Positions 10,799 through 22,400 of a DNA stretch of 64,000 nucleotides are shown here, piece after piece (the first letter of the stretch is position 1; each line of letters starts with the position of its first letter). A program made the position numbers and the translations under genes. The DNA comes from Pomphorhynchus laevis. Taxonomy: Eukaryota; Acanthocephala; Palaeacanthocephala; Echinorhynchida; Pomphorhynchidae. The stretch is from positions 62,001 to 126,000 of the forward strand of contig WNNJ02002846.1 in assembly GCA_012934845.2 (NCBI GenBank), given 5' to 3'. The notes under the pieces are model-generated. The model saw only the letters and a list, made by a program, of their open reading frames with translations, was not told the origin of the DNA and did not search any database.

Positions 10799-13261
10799 AT
10801 GCAGAGTAATCGTGAGCCTTTTTCACTGAATATCCTTCAGTGGAATTCGGGAGGTGCTTCTGCCCTTAGACTTCTATCCGGTAGAGATGCAGATGTTATA
10901 GTCCTCCAGGAGACGCGGTCTATCCGTCTACCCCAGGACATTACTCGATTTATCCCAAAGCACATTTGTTCCCACTATACTCCGTACATAACCCCTCCTC
11001 ACTCCTCTTCATCTCAAGGACTCTTGACCTTAATTAAGTGCTCTTTAAGATCATCCCTCCTATTAAACTATTCATGTCCATTCATGTCTTGTTTAGTAGT
11101 TTCACTCTGTAAGAACGGTAAACGCCTCAGTCTTGCCAATGTCTACATCCGTCCTGGGGAGATACAGAAACACGGTGTCACCCTGGATAGTATTATCGAC
11201 AGCGGCTACGACATGATACTTGGAGATTTCAACGACAGAACTGGTCGTTGGATCAATGCAGCACTTCGCAGAGCTAGGAACGGTTATCTTATTCACAAAC
11301 CACCTTCCCCTACCTTTCATTGCATATCAACAAATTCAGTCCTCGATATTTTACTGCTTCACTCGAGGTGGTTGTTAAAGCCCCTCTGCACAGAGCAATC
11401 GCGCCAGCAATTGTCCACCTCTCATGACCTAATTCGTTGGAGAATTGAGGAAGATACGTTGCTTCGAAGGAGGTTTCAATTTGATCCGATCAGAGTGGCT
11501 TTCTTTCGAGCGGCTATCCAACTCTTTCCCAGAATAGGAAATGAGAGTATGACCGAATTTAATACCTACCTCTTTTCGCAAGCTAACGCGATTTTATCGA
11601 CTACTTATAAAGGTCGTATATACAATCCCACTCCGACGAAACTCAAGGTCCTAGCGAAATTGCTGAACCTCCCTAATCTCTCTGTTTCCGCCAGACAGGC
11701 TCTCTCGAATGAATACTAGAGCACTAGATATAGGTTCAAGCTAAGTAGGAATAGGACGAGTATTGCTCGCCTTAACCCTTCTTAGTTTTCCTTTTGGAAG
11801 ATTTTCAAGAAGAAGAAGTGTGTTTGCTGGAAGGATAAAGCATTGGGTTGGATAGGGAATGTAGGCCTTGATAAAGTTTTAGAGGAATCACTAGCCCTAC
11901 ACAACTATGAATCCACTCAATCACCTCAACCAATCCCGCCTTGGTGTAACTTCAGGAGTAGGGATCTATCTGTAACGGATATCCTTAACTCCTGGGGACC
12001 ACTCCTGGGCACCTCCAAATCCATCGCTCCATTTTCTTCTCATGTCTGTCAGCTTTTGACAGCTGATCAGAGAAGAGAGGTGACCGTCACAATGCTTTTA
12101 GCATCCCCATCCGATGTAGCAGGCATCAATATTAGTAAGCGTGTTTTTATTCCTAAGAAAAAATCCTGCTCATGCCCTAAAGATCTGCGACCCATTTCGA
12201 TTCAAAATGCCCTCGTGTCAATTTACGAAAAAGCGCTTGCGCGTAAAATCCGCGACCATTTAAGTAGGCGTAATTTGATCCCTCCAGGTTTTCATGGGTT
12301 CGTCAAAGGTCGCTCGGTCCATTCAGCAGTTGGTGAGGTGGAGCAGTTTTGTCGGGATAATAGCCATCGTTTAGTTGTGGCTGTTTTCCTTGACTTTTCT
12401 GCTGCATTTGACCGCATCTCCATTCCTTTTGTGATCTCTTCTCTCAGGTCCCTCGGGTTGCCTGCGAGAATTGTGAACAGAGTGGAGATCCTGCTGTATA
12501 CCAAGCGTTTTTACTATGAAGACGACCCAGATGCGCGTCAGTTCTACCCTATTACGGGTGTGTCTCAAGGTTCCCCACTTTCTCCTATCTTATACCTTGC
12601 TGCCTCTATTAAATTATTCAAAATATTTAAACGCGAACAACGTCTAGTGGTGTACGCTGATGACACCACAGCCCTGTTCACTGGACGCAGGTGTAAAGAC
12701 GTAGTCTCTGACATCAGCCGTTTCTTTTCAAGATTAAAAGACCAGCTACCCCAATCCAATCTTATTTTAAACTCTGCAAAATCGCAGGTGATAGTCTTTC
12801 ATGGCTCCCCCGCAACAAAGAAAAAACTTAAGAGACTAGCACTCTCTGCGCTCTCCTCCATATTCGCCTCTGAACCACTCCCCACCTTTACAAGTCGAGT
12901 AAAATACCTGGGGTTCACCGTTACGGTGAACTGGTCGGCGAAAGCCGATCTGGATAGATTCAAATGTATCCTGAAGAAAGCTAGGTGGGCCCTGAAACGG
13001 GCTCAACATCTGTCATTGAAAGGGAAAGCCCAGGTGCGCCTCTGGGGCACTTGGGCTATCTCGGGATTAGTCTTCTTTTCTAGAGGACGTCCCCCAGAGC
13101 AAAGGCTAAGGTTTCTTAAGCTCCTCGTCTCTCGTTTACCCAGCATAGTCCGTCTCGATTGGATTCTTCGGGGGGGGGTGAAAGACCCCGGGTGGTTCAG
13201 TCGAAAGGCGGCGTGTTGGATCGGTTGGTGGGCTCAGATCCCCGTGGATTTGAGGCCATAG
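10799..13261 (+). pseudogene. LINE A ORF2, endonuclease plus reverse transcriptase
   Basis: The ATG at 10799 opens a frame that stays in register to the TAA at 13261 (821 codons), broken by two in-frame TAG codons. One is at 11717-11719, where copy 3 has TGG; the other is near 11784, where copy 3 has CAG. The EEP domain is in residues 1-210: LQWNSGG, VLQETRS, ILGDFNDRTGRW and STSHDLIRW. The RT palm reads FLDFSAAFDRI, VSQGSPLSPILYL and VVYADDT, and a thumb motif RVKYLGFTV follows. The protein would nick the target and copy the element RNA. ORF1 ends 44 bases upstream. Confidence 0.9.
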
Positions 13262-13422
13262 AAGAGAAAGTAGAAGACATGAATTGTTGAAGACCGAAAT
13301 TGTGCTGCCGTTTTTTCTGACTATGATATGACTGTCTGTTTTTTTTTCTTGCATGCTACTTATAGGTCATTGATGTATTTAATAAAATCGTTGTTGTTGT
13401 GGTATGAGAAAAAACTTTGAAA

Positions 13423-13710
13423 ATGGGTAGTGTGAACATGTCGGAGCTTCAAAGCTCTTGCAATTTCAGTTCAAATTCTCACAATTTCCAGAGAAATAGT
13501 GCAGAAAAAGGTATTCATTTGTGTTCTTCCTTGCAAAACATACGGCAAGTGGTTTTACTAAATAGGATAAATCTCGATGCTTTGATACATCTGCTTTCTT
13601 TGTTCTTCTCATCAACCGAAGTGGATCGTCCTTTTGAAAAGAGGTTGTCCGCTCGTTCGATCAAGCCCGTGCTTAAAAAGGAGGAAGGGAGTATAAACAA
13701 GAAAAGCTAA
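13423..13710 (+). CDS. Unrecognised 95-residue reading frame
   Basis: The frame from the ATG at 13423 to the stop at 13710 begins just after the LINE target site. It is rich in Ser, Asn and Lys and ends in a lysine cluster. No domain is recognised. A further readable stretch in another frame continues to about 13820, where a minisatellite begins. It could be a host exon, or the ORF of a LINE whose 3' tail appears at 14.2 kb. Evidence that it is translated is weak. Confidence 0.25.
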   Translation: MGSVNMSELQSSCNFSSNSHNFQRNSAEKGIHLCSSLQNIRQVVLLNRINLDALIHLLSLFFSSTEVDRPFEKRLSARSIKPVLKKEEGSINKKS

Positions 13711-13814
13711 ACAAGAAACTTCGTCAAACAAGAAAAGCTAAAATTGCTTTTCCACATCATTGATAACAAAAAAGTTAGAGAGATTACAAACATCGATATT
13801 TGTAAAATTGAAGG

Positions 13815-14150
13815 AATGAACGGACGGACTGAACGACCAGACTGAACAAACGCATTGAACGAACGCACTGAACGAGCAAACTGAACGAACAAACTGAACG
13901 CACTGAACGAGCAAACTGAACGAACAAACTGAACGCACTGAACGAGCAAACTGAACGATCATGGCTGAACGTACTGAATGAACGGACTAAGCTGACACAC
14001 TGAACGAACGGAGTAAACGATCAGACTGAACGAACGCACGTAATGAGCACAATGAACAAACGCACTGAACGAACGCACTGAACGAACACATTGAACGATC
14101 GAACTGGACGAACAAAATGAGCGAACCACTGAACGAACACACCGATTTCG
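13815..14150. repeat. 12-bp minisatellite (ACTGAACGAACG type)
   Basis: Variants of ACTGAACGAACG, with ACGAGCAA and ACGAACAA versions, repeat across about 330 bp. The most regular part lies near 13850-13960 and the edges are degenerate. On the minus strand it produces artificial frames rich in Val, Arg, Ser and Phe. Confidence 0.9.
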
Positions 14151-14159
14151 TCTGCAGGA

Positions 14160-14262
14160 TTATATTTTATCATTTTGATAATTTTTTATTCTTTGTGGGC
14201 TTGTAAGCGCCTCGTTAGACGCATTTGCCTCTTAAAATAAATTTCTTTTTTTAATTATAAAA
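14160..14262 (+). mobile_element. L2-like LINE 3' tail
   Basis: TTGTAAGCGCC, a loop, AGACGCATTTGCC and AAAATAAATTT reproduce the 3' end of the L2-like LINEs at 8.0, 29.3, 34.9 and 46.5 kb. The hairpin at 14207-14222 keeps GCG/CGC and CT/AG pairs around one mismatch. Only the tail is recognisable. The minisatellite directly upstream may have replaced the body. Confidence 0.6.
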
Positions 14263-14960
14263 TCGGGTTATTTTTTAAATATTTTATGTATAATATCTAC
14301 TAATTCTTAAGTTATAATATACTATTTCTTGATTGTTTGCTTTCAACTCATTATGAGCAATGGTCAAGTTGATAAACACTTTTCATGTTTAATAGAATTT
14401 AAATAGTGAAATTTACAATTTCAACTGTAAATGAGATAAATAAACAATTTTAATTCATAAATCAATTTTTGTTTTAAGCGGTAACAGATTTTACGAATAA
14501 TTTAAGGTCAAGTGGGTAGTAAACGTTTTTCACTTTTAATAAAATTTATAAATGGTGGATCAGATAAGTTAACTGAGTTTACGTATTATGTATTCAACGA
14601 ATATTAAAATTTTCTATAAATACAGTTAAAAAAATATTTATATTTTTCACATTAAATTAGATACATTAAAAACAATTTGAATTTGTTAATTATTATTCTT
14701 ATGATTTTATTTTTAGAATGTCAAGACATTTTACAAATAATTAAATTAAATATTGATAGGGGTTGTGAGTGAATGCCTTTCACATTTAACGGAATTTGTA
14801 ATTTTTAAATAATTTAATATTTATTATTTTATTTGATAAAACTTTTTATTAATTAATAATTTTATTTTATTTGTAAAAAAATTTCATTTTTTATGTTCGA
14901 AAATTTTCACTAATATATTCAATGCTGATCATTAAACAGAAAAGAAAATAGGATTGTTAT
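14263..14960. repeat. AT-rich block with three diverged direct repeats
   Basis: A phrase resembling TTTTCACnTTTAATnnAATTT, preceded by a GGTCAAGT or GTTG segment, recurs near 14370, 14530 and 14780. This gives diverged units of about 160-250 bp. No coding sequence was seen. Confidence 0.45.
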
Positions 14961-17250
14961 CCTGATCAAAATATTCTTCTTGATAACGCCGATTTTGCAC
15001 CCAAACGAATACGCATCTTCAACGGTTCAGTATCGGTTGAGTTTACGCTATAGTTTTGATTTCCGTATCTTGATTTCGTGATTTCTACGTTGCTGTTCAG
15101 TGTTGAAATATCGGCGATGTATTCGTCAGCTGTGGTTTCGTAATCACCCAAAATGTTGACGGGCAGTCCTCGATTAAACGTTGACTTTTGTAATCTCTCA
15201 TCAACGCTATCCAATTTTCTATTGTAGACGTCTGCCTGGGCTGCGGACGCGGCAACGATTGAGTCCAGCTTACATGTGCATTGTCCCTTTGAACAACAGC
15301 GCTTAGACGCTGCACGAGGAATAAACCTACGCGCTGGTCCGCAGTGACCCGACCGAGTCTCTTTCGCAAATTTTCGACTAACTTGGTAGCTGACGGACCA
15401 AATGATCCGCGTGTCTCGATAGCAAACGGCACAAACGGGTATTGAGTATGGTCAATACAATCGTACTTGTGCGTTTTCAATTCCTCAGCATCTCTCGAGA
15501 CACATCTAGCGTCATCGGTGACACGGGTAAAATGGCACTTATCCAGTGTGTTTGAACATGTAAAGTCCCAAACCAAGATCTTTCCGCCATCCCACGATAT
15601 TAGAGACCTACCGTCGGACCGTTTACCATCAATTAGGCTGAGACAATCAGGCTCCAGGTGACAGGGAACGTCAATGGCTGTAAGTTCCATCTTGATTAGG
15701 TTATTAACCTCAGCATGGTGGGTGTGACGACTACGTATTCTAGGCGATCCAATCCATGCTTTCCGAAACAGTCGATAAGTGATCCACAGCTTCATACCTT
15801 GGCTGTACAGATAAAAAGTCCCAAACACAACGCAACAGCAAGTGTCATGCTATTATCTTCTAGTCTAGTTCCAAACGCGGTTATAGGTATTGCATGCAGG
15901 AATGCTCCTAAATATGGAGACAAATCTGCATTCAGTCGTGCTACGCTAATATTATCCTTGGCGCTTCGAAACAGGCGTTTATGGCGTATATTTAGCAATG
16001 GTTGAGTCCACTGTCTCTGTAGGTGTGTTTCCGTGGAATATCAGCCCCGCATTTGTTTTGGCATTTAAACAATCCTTGTACATAACGCGCGTCGTCATCC
16101 GCTATGAAGACAGGCTGAACGGTTTGTAGGATTGAACCGATTAGATTCTGAGATATGCTTACCGATTAAAAGGCCGGCCCTGTAGTATTTTGAAATGATG
16201 GGATTCCTAGTCCTTCCATTTTAACCGATAATGTTGCCTGATCCCACGCGCTGTGGTTCAGTAAGATATTAAGAGTGCTTTCAATGGCTAACCGTACCAT
16301 TCGTCGTATCTCTGGATTTCTTGACTTTGGTATCATGGCGAGCATCGTAGTATATGGGTTACATTTGGTAAGAGGAATGCATTCCTGTGTCTATCTAGCA
16401 ATTAAAGTCGTGATATTGTCCAATCTAACTATACTGTTGCTTGCTCCAGATGCATGTTAACCGATGTATTATCGCCCACTGGGGCTCCAAGCATTTCATA
16501 TACTTCTCTGTTGATTAGTTTTGCTACAGGGAGAGCAGACTCGATCGCTCTGTACAGCGATAAATCCTTTGTGATAACCTTAAATTTTATAACCAAGCCA
16601 ATACCAGTACCTAAATCTACTATGCGACAAATATCCTTGATTAGTTCAGTGCGATTACCATCAAGCGTACATACGTCCATGTACCACGCTGAAATGGAGA
16701 AAATCGACGATTCAATCACTACATGGATAGCAACACAAAATATCAACGGCTTAAACAAGTCACCTTGGTTTCCTTACTGCTCTGAATACAACACGAACTT
16801 TCCGAAGTAAATATTGTTCGGTTGTGCTTAGCATGTTATTATCCATGGCAGAATTACAGGAAAGTGTCTAGATATTACCTTAAAAATAGTGTCCAGGCTT
16901 ACACAGTTACATGCGTTTTGAAAATATCTCTCTCAAGAACGGATCCCGGTGTCAGATCGTTGTACAGGAAATTAAGAGTTGCGTGGATAATGGCTTCTGC
17001 TCCCCTTTTTACACCGACCGAAATTGACGAGGCATTAAGAATTCTAACGCCATCTCTGACACTAGCCGATTTGCAACCTTTGCGATTATTCTGCACAACG
17101 TATACACAACATAAATAGGTCGAATACAACCATCTGGCTTCTTAAGGGCTAAAGCTTTGCTTCACAAAAGTAGGAGGCCACTGCGAATGGTACCTGTCCA
17201 GCCAGTGCGGAGTTTACAAAATCGGTCAGCGCATCAATGAGTCTAATACA
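14960..17250 (-). mobile_element. RT-RLE element copy, minus strand
   Basis: Reading from 17.2 kb downward, fragments in several frames follow the family order. GAEAIIHA lies near 16.97 kb, a CVAIH..SS.F..SAWYMDV palm region near 16.7 kb, GAFLHAIPITAFGT near 15.9 kb, and the C-terminal domain in the 15097-15828 frame. That domain reads HAEVNNLIK, LEPDCLSLIDGKRSDGRSL, LVWDFTCSNTLD and LVQRLSAVVQRDNAH. The DG...WDFT pair is the family's PD-D type nuclease-like signature. The catalytic YLDD of the palm is replaced by YMDV. The copy is old, with many breaks, and shows no terminal repeats. Confidence 0.75.
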
Positions 17251-17269
17251 CACAAAAAAGTGTGATGAA

Positions 17270-17870
17270 TGTTTTCCATTTCTTATAATGGATAAGTATA
17301 AGTCAAAAAAAATTCTCAAAATATTAAATTCACAATATACAAATCAACAAAATATTAAAAATAAATTTAAACTATTAAACAAAACATATCTATGAATGGA
17401 CTATGTTTTGTATTAGAATAAGGTAATCTAGAATATTTCTAGATTTCAACCTGATAACATAGCAGTTATTCCTGATGACCTCTAATCCCTATTCTTATAG
17501 ATAGTCTTTTATTTATTAATCAATTCATAAAAATTCACTTTTATTTTAGATTTCAATTATAAATTTTATTGTTATTTAAATATTAATTATATAAAATTTT
17601 TTAATAATCTAATAGTTATAATTATTTATCTTTATTTTTATTTATATATACCATAAGTTACGGAGACCCAGTTATCTGATTTGTCATACCGACAAGTTAT
17701 TATTGGCCTGTTATCTGATTTGTCATACTGACAAGTTATTATTGGCCTGTACTTTGTTTTATAATTATTTATATAAATATTTAACAAATATTTGTATATT
17801 TATATAAATATTTATATATTTATTATTTATCATTATTTTTTATTACAAATAATATAAAATACGTAGACTC
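17270..17870 (+). mobile_element. Penelope-like element tail, copy C
   Basis: The stretch from about 17330 to 17640 aligns by eye with 8296-8720 of copy A. It includes AAATCAAC.AAATAT, GTATTAGAATAAG, CCTGATA.CATAGCAGTT and CCTAATGACCTCTAAT-like blocks in the same order. It then shows a 39-bp direct repeat, 17671-17709 and 17710-17748, beginning GTTATCTGATTTGTCATA. It continues without a break into the satellite at 17870. No protein-coding part is left. Confidence 0.65.
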
Positions 17871-20800
17871 AGTTATCTGATCTGAGTATTTAACAGTTTC
17901 TAAAAAATATTTAATTATCACAATCATCGTTGTGATAGAATAATTTCTAGTCAATTAGTTATTATTTATTATTTATCATTATTTTTAATTTATAAATGAT
18001 ATAAAATACGTAGGCTCACTTATCTGATCTGATTATTTAACAGTTCCTAAAAAATATTTAATTATCACAATCATCGTTGTGATAGAATAATTACTAGTCA
18101 ATTATTTATTATTTATCATTATTTTTAATTTATAAATGATATAAAATACGTAGACTCAGTTATCTGATCTGATTATTTAACAGTTTCTAAAAAATATTTA
18201 ATTATCACAATCGTCATTGTGATAGAATAATTACTAGTCAATTATTTATTATTTATTATTATTTTTAATTTATAAATAATACAAAATATGTAGACTCAGT
18301 TATCTGATCTGATTATTTAACAGTTTCTAAAAAATATTTAATTATCACAATCGTCATTGTGATAGAATAATTACTAGTCAATTATTTATTATTTATTATT
18401 TATCATTATTTTTAATTTATAAATAATACAAAATATGTAGACTCAGTTATCTGATCTGATTATTTAACAGTTCCTAAAAAATATTTAATTATCACAATCA
18501 TCGTTGTGATAGAATAATTACTAGTCAATTATTTATTATTTATCATTATTTTTAATTTATAAATGATATAAAATACGTAGACTCAGTTATCTGATCTGAT
18601 TATTTAACAGTTCCTAAAGAATATTTAATTATCACAATCATCGTTGTGATAGAATAATTTCTAGTCAATTATTTATTATTTATTATTTATCATTATTTTT
18701 AATTTATAAATAATACAAAATATGTAGACTCAGTTATCTGATCTGATTATTTAACAGTTTCTAAAAAATATTTAATTATCACAATCATCGTTGTGATAGA
18801 ATAATTACTAGTCAATTTTTTATTATTTATTATTTATCATTATTTTTAATTTATAAATGATATAAAATACGTAGACTCAGTTATCTGATCTGATTATTTA
18901 ACAGTTCCTAAAGAATATTTAATTATCACAATCATCGTTGTGATAGAATAATTTCTAGTCAATTATTTATTATTTATTATTTATCATTATTTTTAATTTA
19001 TAAATAATACAAAATATGTAGACTCAGTTATCTGATCTGATTATTTAACAGTTTCTAAAAAATATTTAATTATCACAATCATCGTTGTGATAGAATAATT
19101 ACTAGTCAATTTTTTATTATTTATTATTTATCATTATTTTTAATTTATAAATGATATAAAATACGTAGACTCAGTTATCTGATCTGATTATTTAACAGTT
19201 CCTAAAGAATATTTAATTATCACAATCATCGTTGTGATAGAATAATTTCTAGTCAATTATTTATTATTTATTATTTATCATTATTTTTAATTTATAAATA
19301 ATACAAAATATGTAGACTCAGTTATCTGATCTGATTATTTAACAGTTTCTAAAAAATATTTAATTATCACAATCGTCATTGTGATAGAATAATTACTAGT
19401 CAATTATTTATTATTTATTATTATTTTTAATTTATAAATAATACAAAATATGTAGACTCAGTTATCTGATCTGATTATTTAACAGTTCCTAAAAAATATT
19501 TAATTATCACAATCATCGTTGTGATAGAATAATTACTAGTCAATTATTTATTATTTATTATTTATCATTATTTTTAATTTATAAATAATACAAAATATGT
19601 AGACTCAGTTATCTGATCTGATTATTTAACAGTTTCTAAAAAATATTTAATTATCACAATCATCGTTGTGATAGAATAATTACTAGTCAATTATTTATTA
19701 TTTATCATTATTTTTAATTTATAAATGATATAAAATACGTAGACTCAGTTATCTGATCTGATTAACAGTTCCTAAAAAATATTTAATTATCACAATCATC
19801 GTTGTGATAGAATAATTACTAGTCAATTATTTATTATTTATCATTATTTTTAATTTATAAATGATATAAAATACGTAGACTCAGTTATCTGATCTGATTA
19901 ACAGTTCCTAAAAAATATTTAATTATCACAATCATCGTTGTGATAGAATAATTACTAGTCAATTATTTATTATTTATTATTATTTTTAATTTATAAATAA
20001 TACAAAATATGTAGACTCAGTTATCTGATCTGATTATTTAACAGTTTCTAAAAAATATTTAATTATCACAATCGTCATTGTGATAGAATAATTACTAGTC
20101 AATTATTTATTATTTATTATTTATCATTACTTTTAATTTATAAATATTACAAAATATGTAGACTCAGTTATCTGATCTGATTATTTAAAAGTTCCTAAAA
20201 AATATTTAATTATCACAATCATCGTTGTGATAGAATAATTACTAGTCAATTTTTTATTATTTATTATTTATCATTATTTTTAATTTATAAATGATATAAA
20301 ATACGTAGACTCAGTTATCTGATCTGATTAACAGTTCCTAAAAAATATTTAATTATCACAATCATCGTTGTGATAGAATAATTACTAGTCAATTATTTAT
20401 TATTTATTATTATTTTTAATTTATAAATAATACAAAATATGTAGACTCAGTTATCTGATCTGATTAACAGTTCCTAAAAAATATTTAATTATCACAATCA
20501 TCGTTGTGATAGAATAATTACTAGTCAATTATTTATTATTTATTATTATTTTTAATTTATAAATAATACAAAATATGTAGACTCAGTTATCTGATCTGAT
20601 TATTTAACAGTTCTAAAAAATATTTAATTATCACAATCATCGTTGTGATAGAATAATTACTAGTCAATTATTTATTATTTATTATTATTTTTCATTTATA
20701 AATAATACAAAATATGTAGACTCAGTTATCTGATCTGATTAACAGTTCCTAAAAAATATTTAATTATCACAATCATCGTTGTGATAGAATAATTACTAGT

Positions 20801-20950
20801 CAATTATTTATTATTTATCATTATTTTTAATTTATAAATGATATAAAATACGTAGACTCAGTTATCTGATCTGATTATTTAACAGTTTCTAAAAAATATT
20901 TAATTATCACAATCGTCATTGTGATAGAATAATTACTAGTCAATTATTTA
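17870..20950. repeat. Satellite array, about 22 units of 136-147 bp
   Basis: The word CAGTTATCTGATCTGATT starts each unit. Unit starts are 17870, 18017, 18157, 18297, 18444, 18584, 18731, 18878, 19025, 19172, 19319, 19459, 19606, 19746, 19882, 20018, 20165, 20312, 20448, 20584, 20723 and 20859. Unit lengths of 136, 139, 140 and 147 differ by loss of TTAT and by copies of TTATTTA. Every unit keeps the palindrome TATCACAA ... TTGTGATA. Two sequence types alternate (ATGATATAAAATACGTAG and ATAATACAAAATATGTAG). A 294-bp dimer repeats nearly identically from 18571, 18865 and 19159. No coding potential. Confidence 0.97.
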
Positions 20951-21309
20951 TTTTTGACGATATATTTTTATTATAAATTTGATAGCTATTGCCGTCATTT
21001 TCAAAATTCATATAAATCTAAAGGATAGCAGGTTCAATGTTTTTATAATTAAAATTGCTTTGTACTTCTAATGAAAGAATAATTTAAATTTGTTTTAATG
21101 AAAAAATTAATGAATGATTAAATGTTTTTTTAATATTTAAAACAATGAATAACATTATGTTTATACTTTCAGTAAATTAAAATATGAAATATGAAAACGA
21201 AAAACACGTATTTCTCAGAAGAATGAACACTAGGGCTTTTTGAACAATTATTCATACTGTAGTAACATTGTTAATCTGTATATAAGGGAATTAACTTGTT
21301 TTTCATTCG

Positions 21310-22218
21310 TTATTTTAATGGGCGGGATGGATTCTCTTCAAGAAATATGTAAGCAAGGAACACAAATAAACCTATAAGTACAACTGTCACTATCTGCACA
21401 GTGATCCTAGAGTTTGTTCTTTCTAAATCAGTGGAAAGGGTTGTTTTATTGATAATCTGTTGGGGGGATGGTATAATGGGCCTATTTGATCCTAATGAGT
21501 TATCATTCTTATATCTCGATAATGGCACATTTTCATGTGTGTAAGGTTTATATTGTAAATTATTACTAGGCCAGACACTGCGTCTATTAATTACGGAAGC
21601 CGGGGCTTTATTAGGGATATCGGTGATTGAGAAATCACCGAGAATTCTTGATTGGCGCGGTGGACTTACACGAGGATTGGTAGGCTTTGGGGATGTAAAC
21701 AAGCCTAGAGCTGCAGATGAATCTTGTTTAGGCGTTGATGTCTGAGGGTCTTTCGTTGCTTGCGAGACAGGATCTGATCGAATTGGACTAGGTGTATGAT
21801 GCACAGTTACAGGAACGGTCCTAATTCTTGGGGTCGAAGAGAGACTAGCTCCAACCTGCAAAGCCCTCTGTTCGACGAATATCAAATCATCTTCGTCGTC
21901 GTTATTCTTATGCTTATCAGAATCTCGTTCCTTTCCAACTCCCAAACTGTCCTTCTCACTCAAATTGCCTATCTTCTGTGTAAGTTTATTTTGATATATT
22001 AATCGTGTAGTCGGCATGATTGGACCTGGATTCGTGCCGAAGGCTTTAAGAAGCTGGAACATCTGTTCATCTGATAACGACGAGCATCCTCTATCTTTAG
22101 CTTGACAATATGACAGATAAATTTGCCTTAGATGATCAGTACCACAATCACTCGGAAATGTGTTCAGACCAACATCGTGCAAACTGTTAACTAATTTTTG
22201 TCTATTTAATGAAGCCAT
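21310..22218 (-). CDS. Emerin-like LEM-domain inner nuclear membrane protein
   Basis: The 302-codon frame starts at the ATG at 22218. Residues about 47-83 (SLSDEQMFQLLKAFG, NPGPIMPTTR, IYQNKL) match the LEM fold, whose hallmark is G-P-I/V then T-R then Y-x-x-K-L. LEM domains bind BAF and so tie chromatin to the nuclear envelope. Residues 1-40 form another helical segment (LRQIYLSYC). A Ser/Pro/Thr-rich linker of about 190 residues follows. Residues about 274-293 (VQIVTVVLIGLFVFLAYIF) form a single transmembrane helix with a ten-residue tail, giving emerin-like tail-anchored topology. No intron interrupts the frame. A TATTTATAA box lies upstream near 22430 and AATAAAA downstream at 20967-20973 (both minus strand). 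The gene sits between two satellites. Confidence 0.88.
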   Translation of the reverse strand: MASLNRQKLVNSLHDVGLNTFPSDCGTDHLRQIYLSYCQAKDRGCSSLSDEQMFQLLKAFGTNPGPIMPTTRLIYQNKLTQKIGNLSEKDSLGVGKERDSDKHKNNDDEDDLIFVEQRALQVGASLSSTPRIRTVPVTVHHTPSPIRSDPVSQATKDPQTSTPKQDSSAALGLFTSPKPTNPRVSPPRQSRILGDFSITDIPNKAPASVINRRSVWPSNNLQYKPYTHENVPLSRYKNDNSLGSNRPIIPSPQQIINKTTLSTDLERTNSRITVQIVTVVLIGLFVFLAYIFLEENPSRPLK

Positions 22219-22400
22219 TGCTGAATCTTTGGAATTATTTCTAAAAACAGTGGTATAATTACATATTTACTCTACTAAAATACAACGGATAGCTTGCATA
22301 AAATTATAATCTAATAATTATAATTAAAATAACTTCATCTAATATATGTTTTATCATAACGAGTGCATATTATGCTAAATAAGCGTATTGTCTTTAAAAT

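Larger units (their letters stand above)
9490..13412 (+). mobile_element. LINE family A, long copy with 13-bp target-site duplications
   Basis: TGGTATGAGAAAA occurs at 9490-9502 and again at 13400-13412, bracketing a 3.9-kb unit. The unit has an ORF1 with zinc knuckles, an ORF2 with EEP endonuclease and reverse transcriptase, and a 3' end of TTG repeats. This is the structure of a target-primed non-LTR insertion. The zinc-knuckle ORF1 and EEP nuclease place it in the broad Jockey/I/R1 group; the exact clade is not claimed. The perfect duplication and long readable frames suggest a fairly young insertion, although both ORFs carry breaks. Other copies lie at 1-330 and at about 57.08-61.1 kb. 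Confidence 0.92.

Noticed and set aside
13707-13962. Minus-strand frames rich in Val, Arg, Ser and Phe at 13.7-14.0 kb
   Set aside because: They are translations of a 12-bp minisatellite and have no other support.
17870-20950. CRISPR-like array
   Set aside because: Units are 136-147 bp and repeat over their full length with no unique spacers. This is a eukaryotic satellite.
17870-20950. Hammerhead ribozyme in the large satellite
   Set aside because: CTGATCTGATT superficially resembles CUGANGA, but there is no GAAA box or cleavage triplet in a suitable position.
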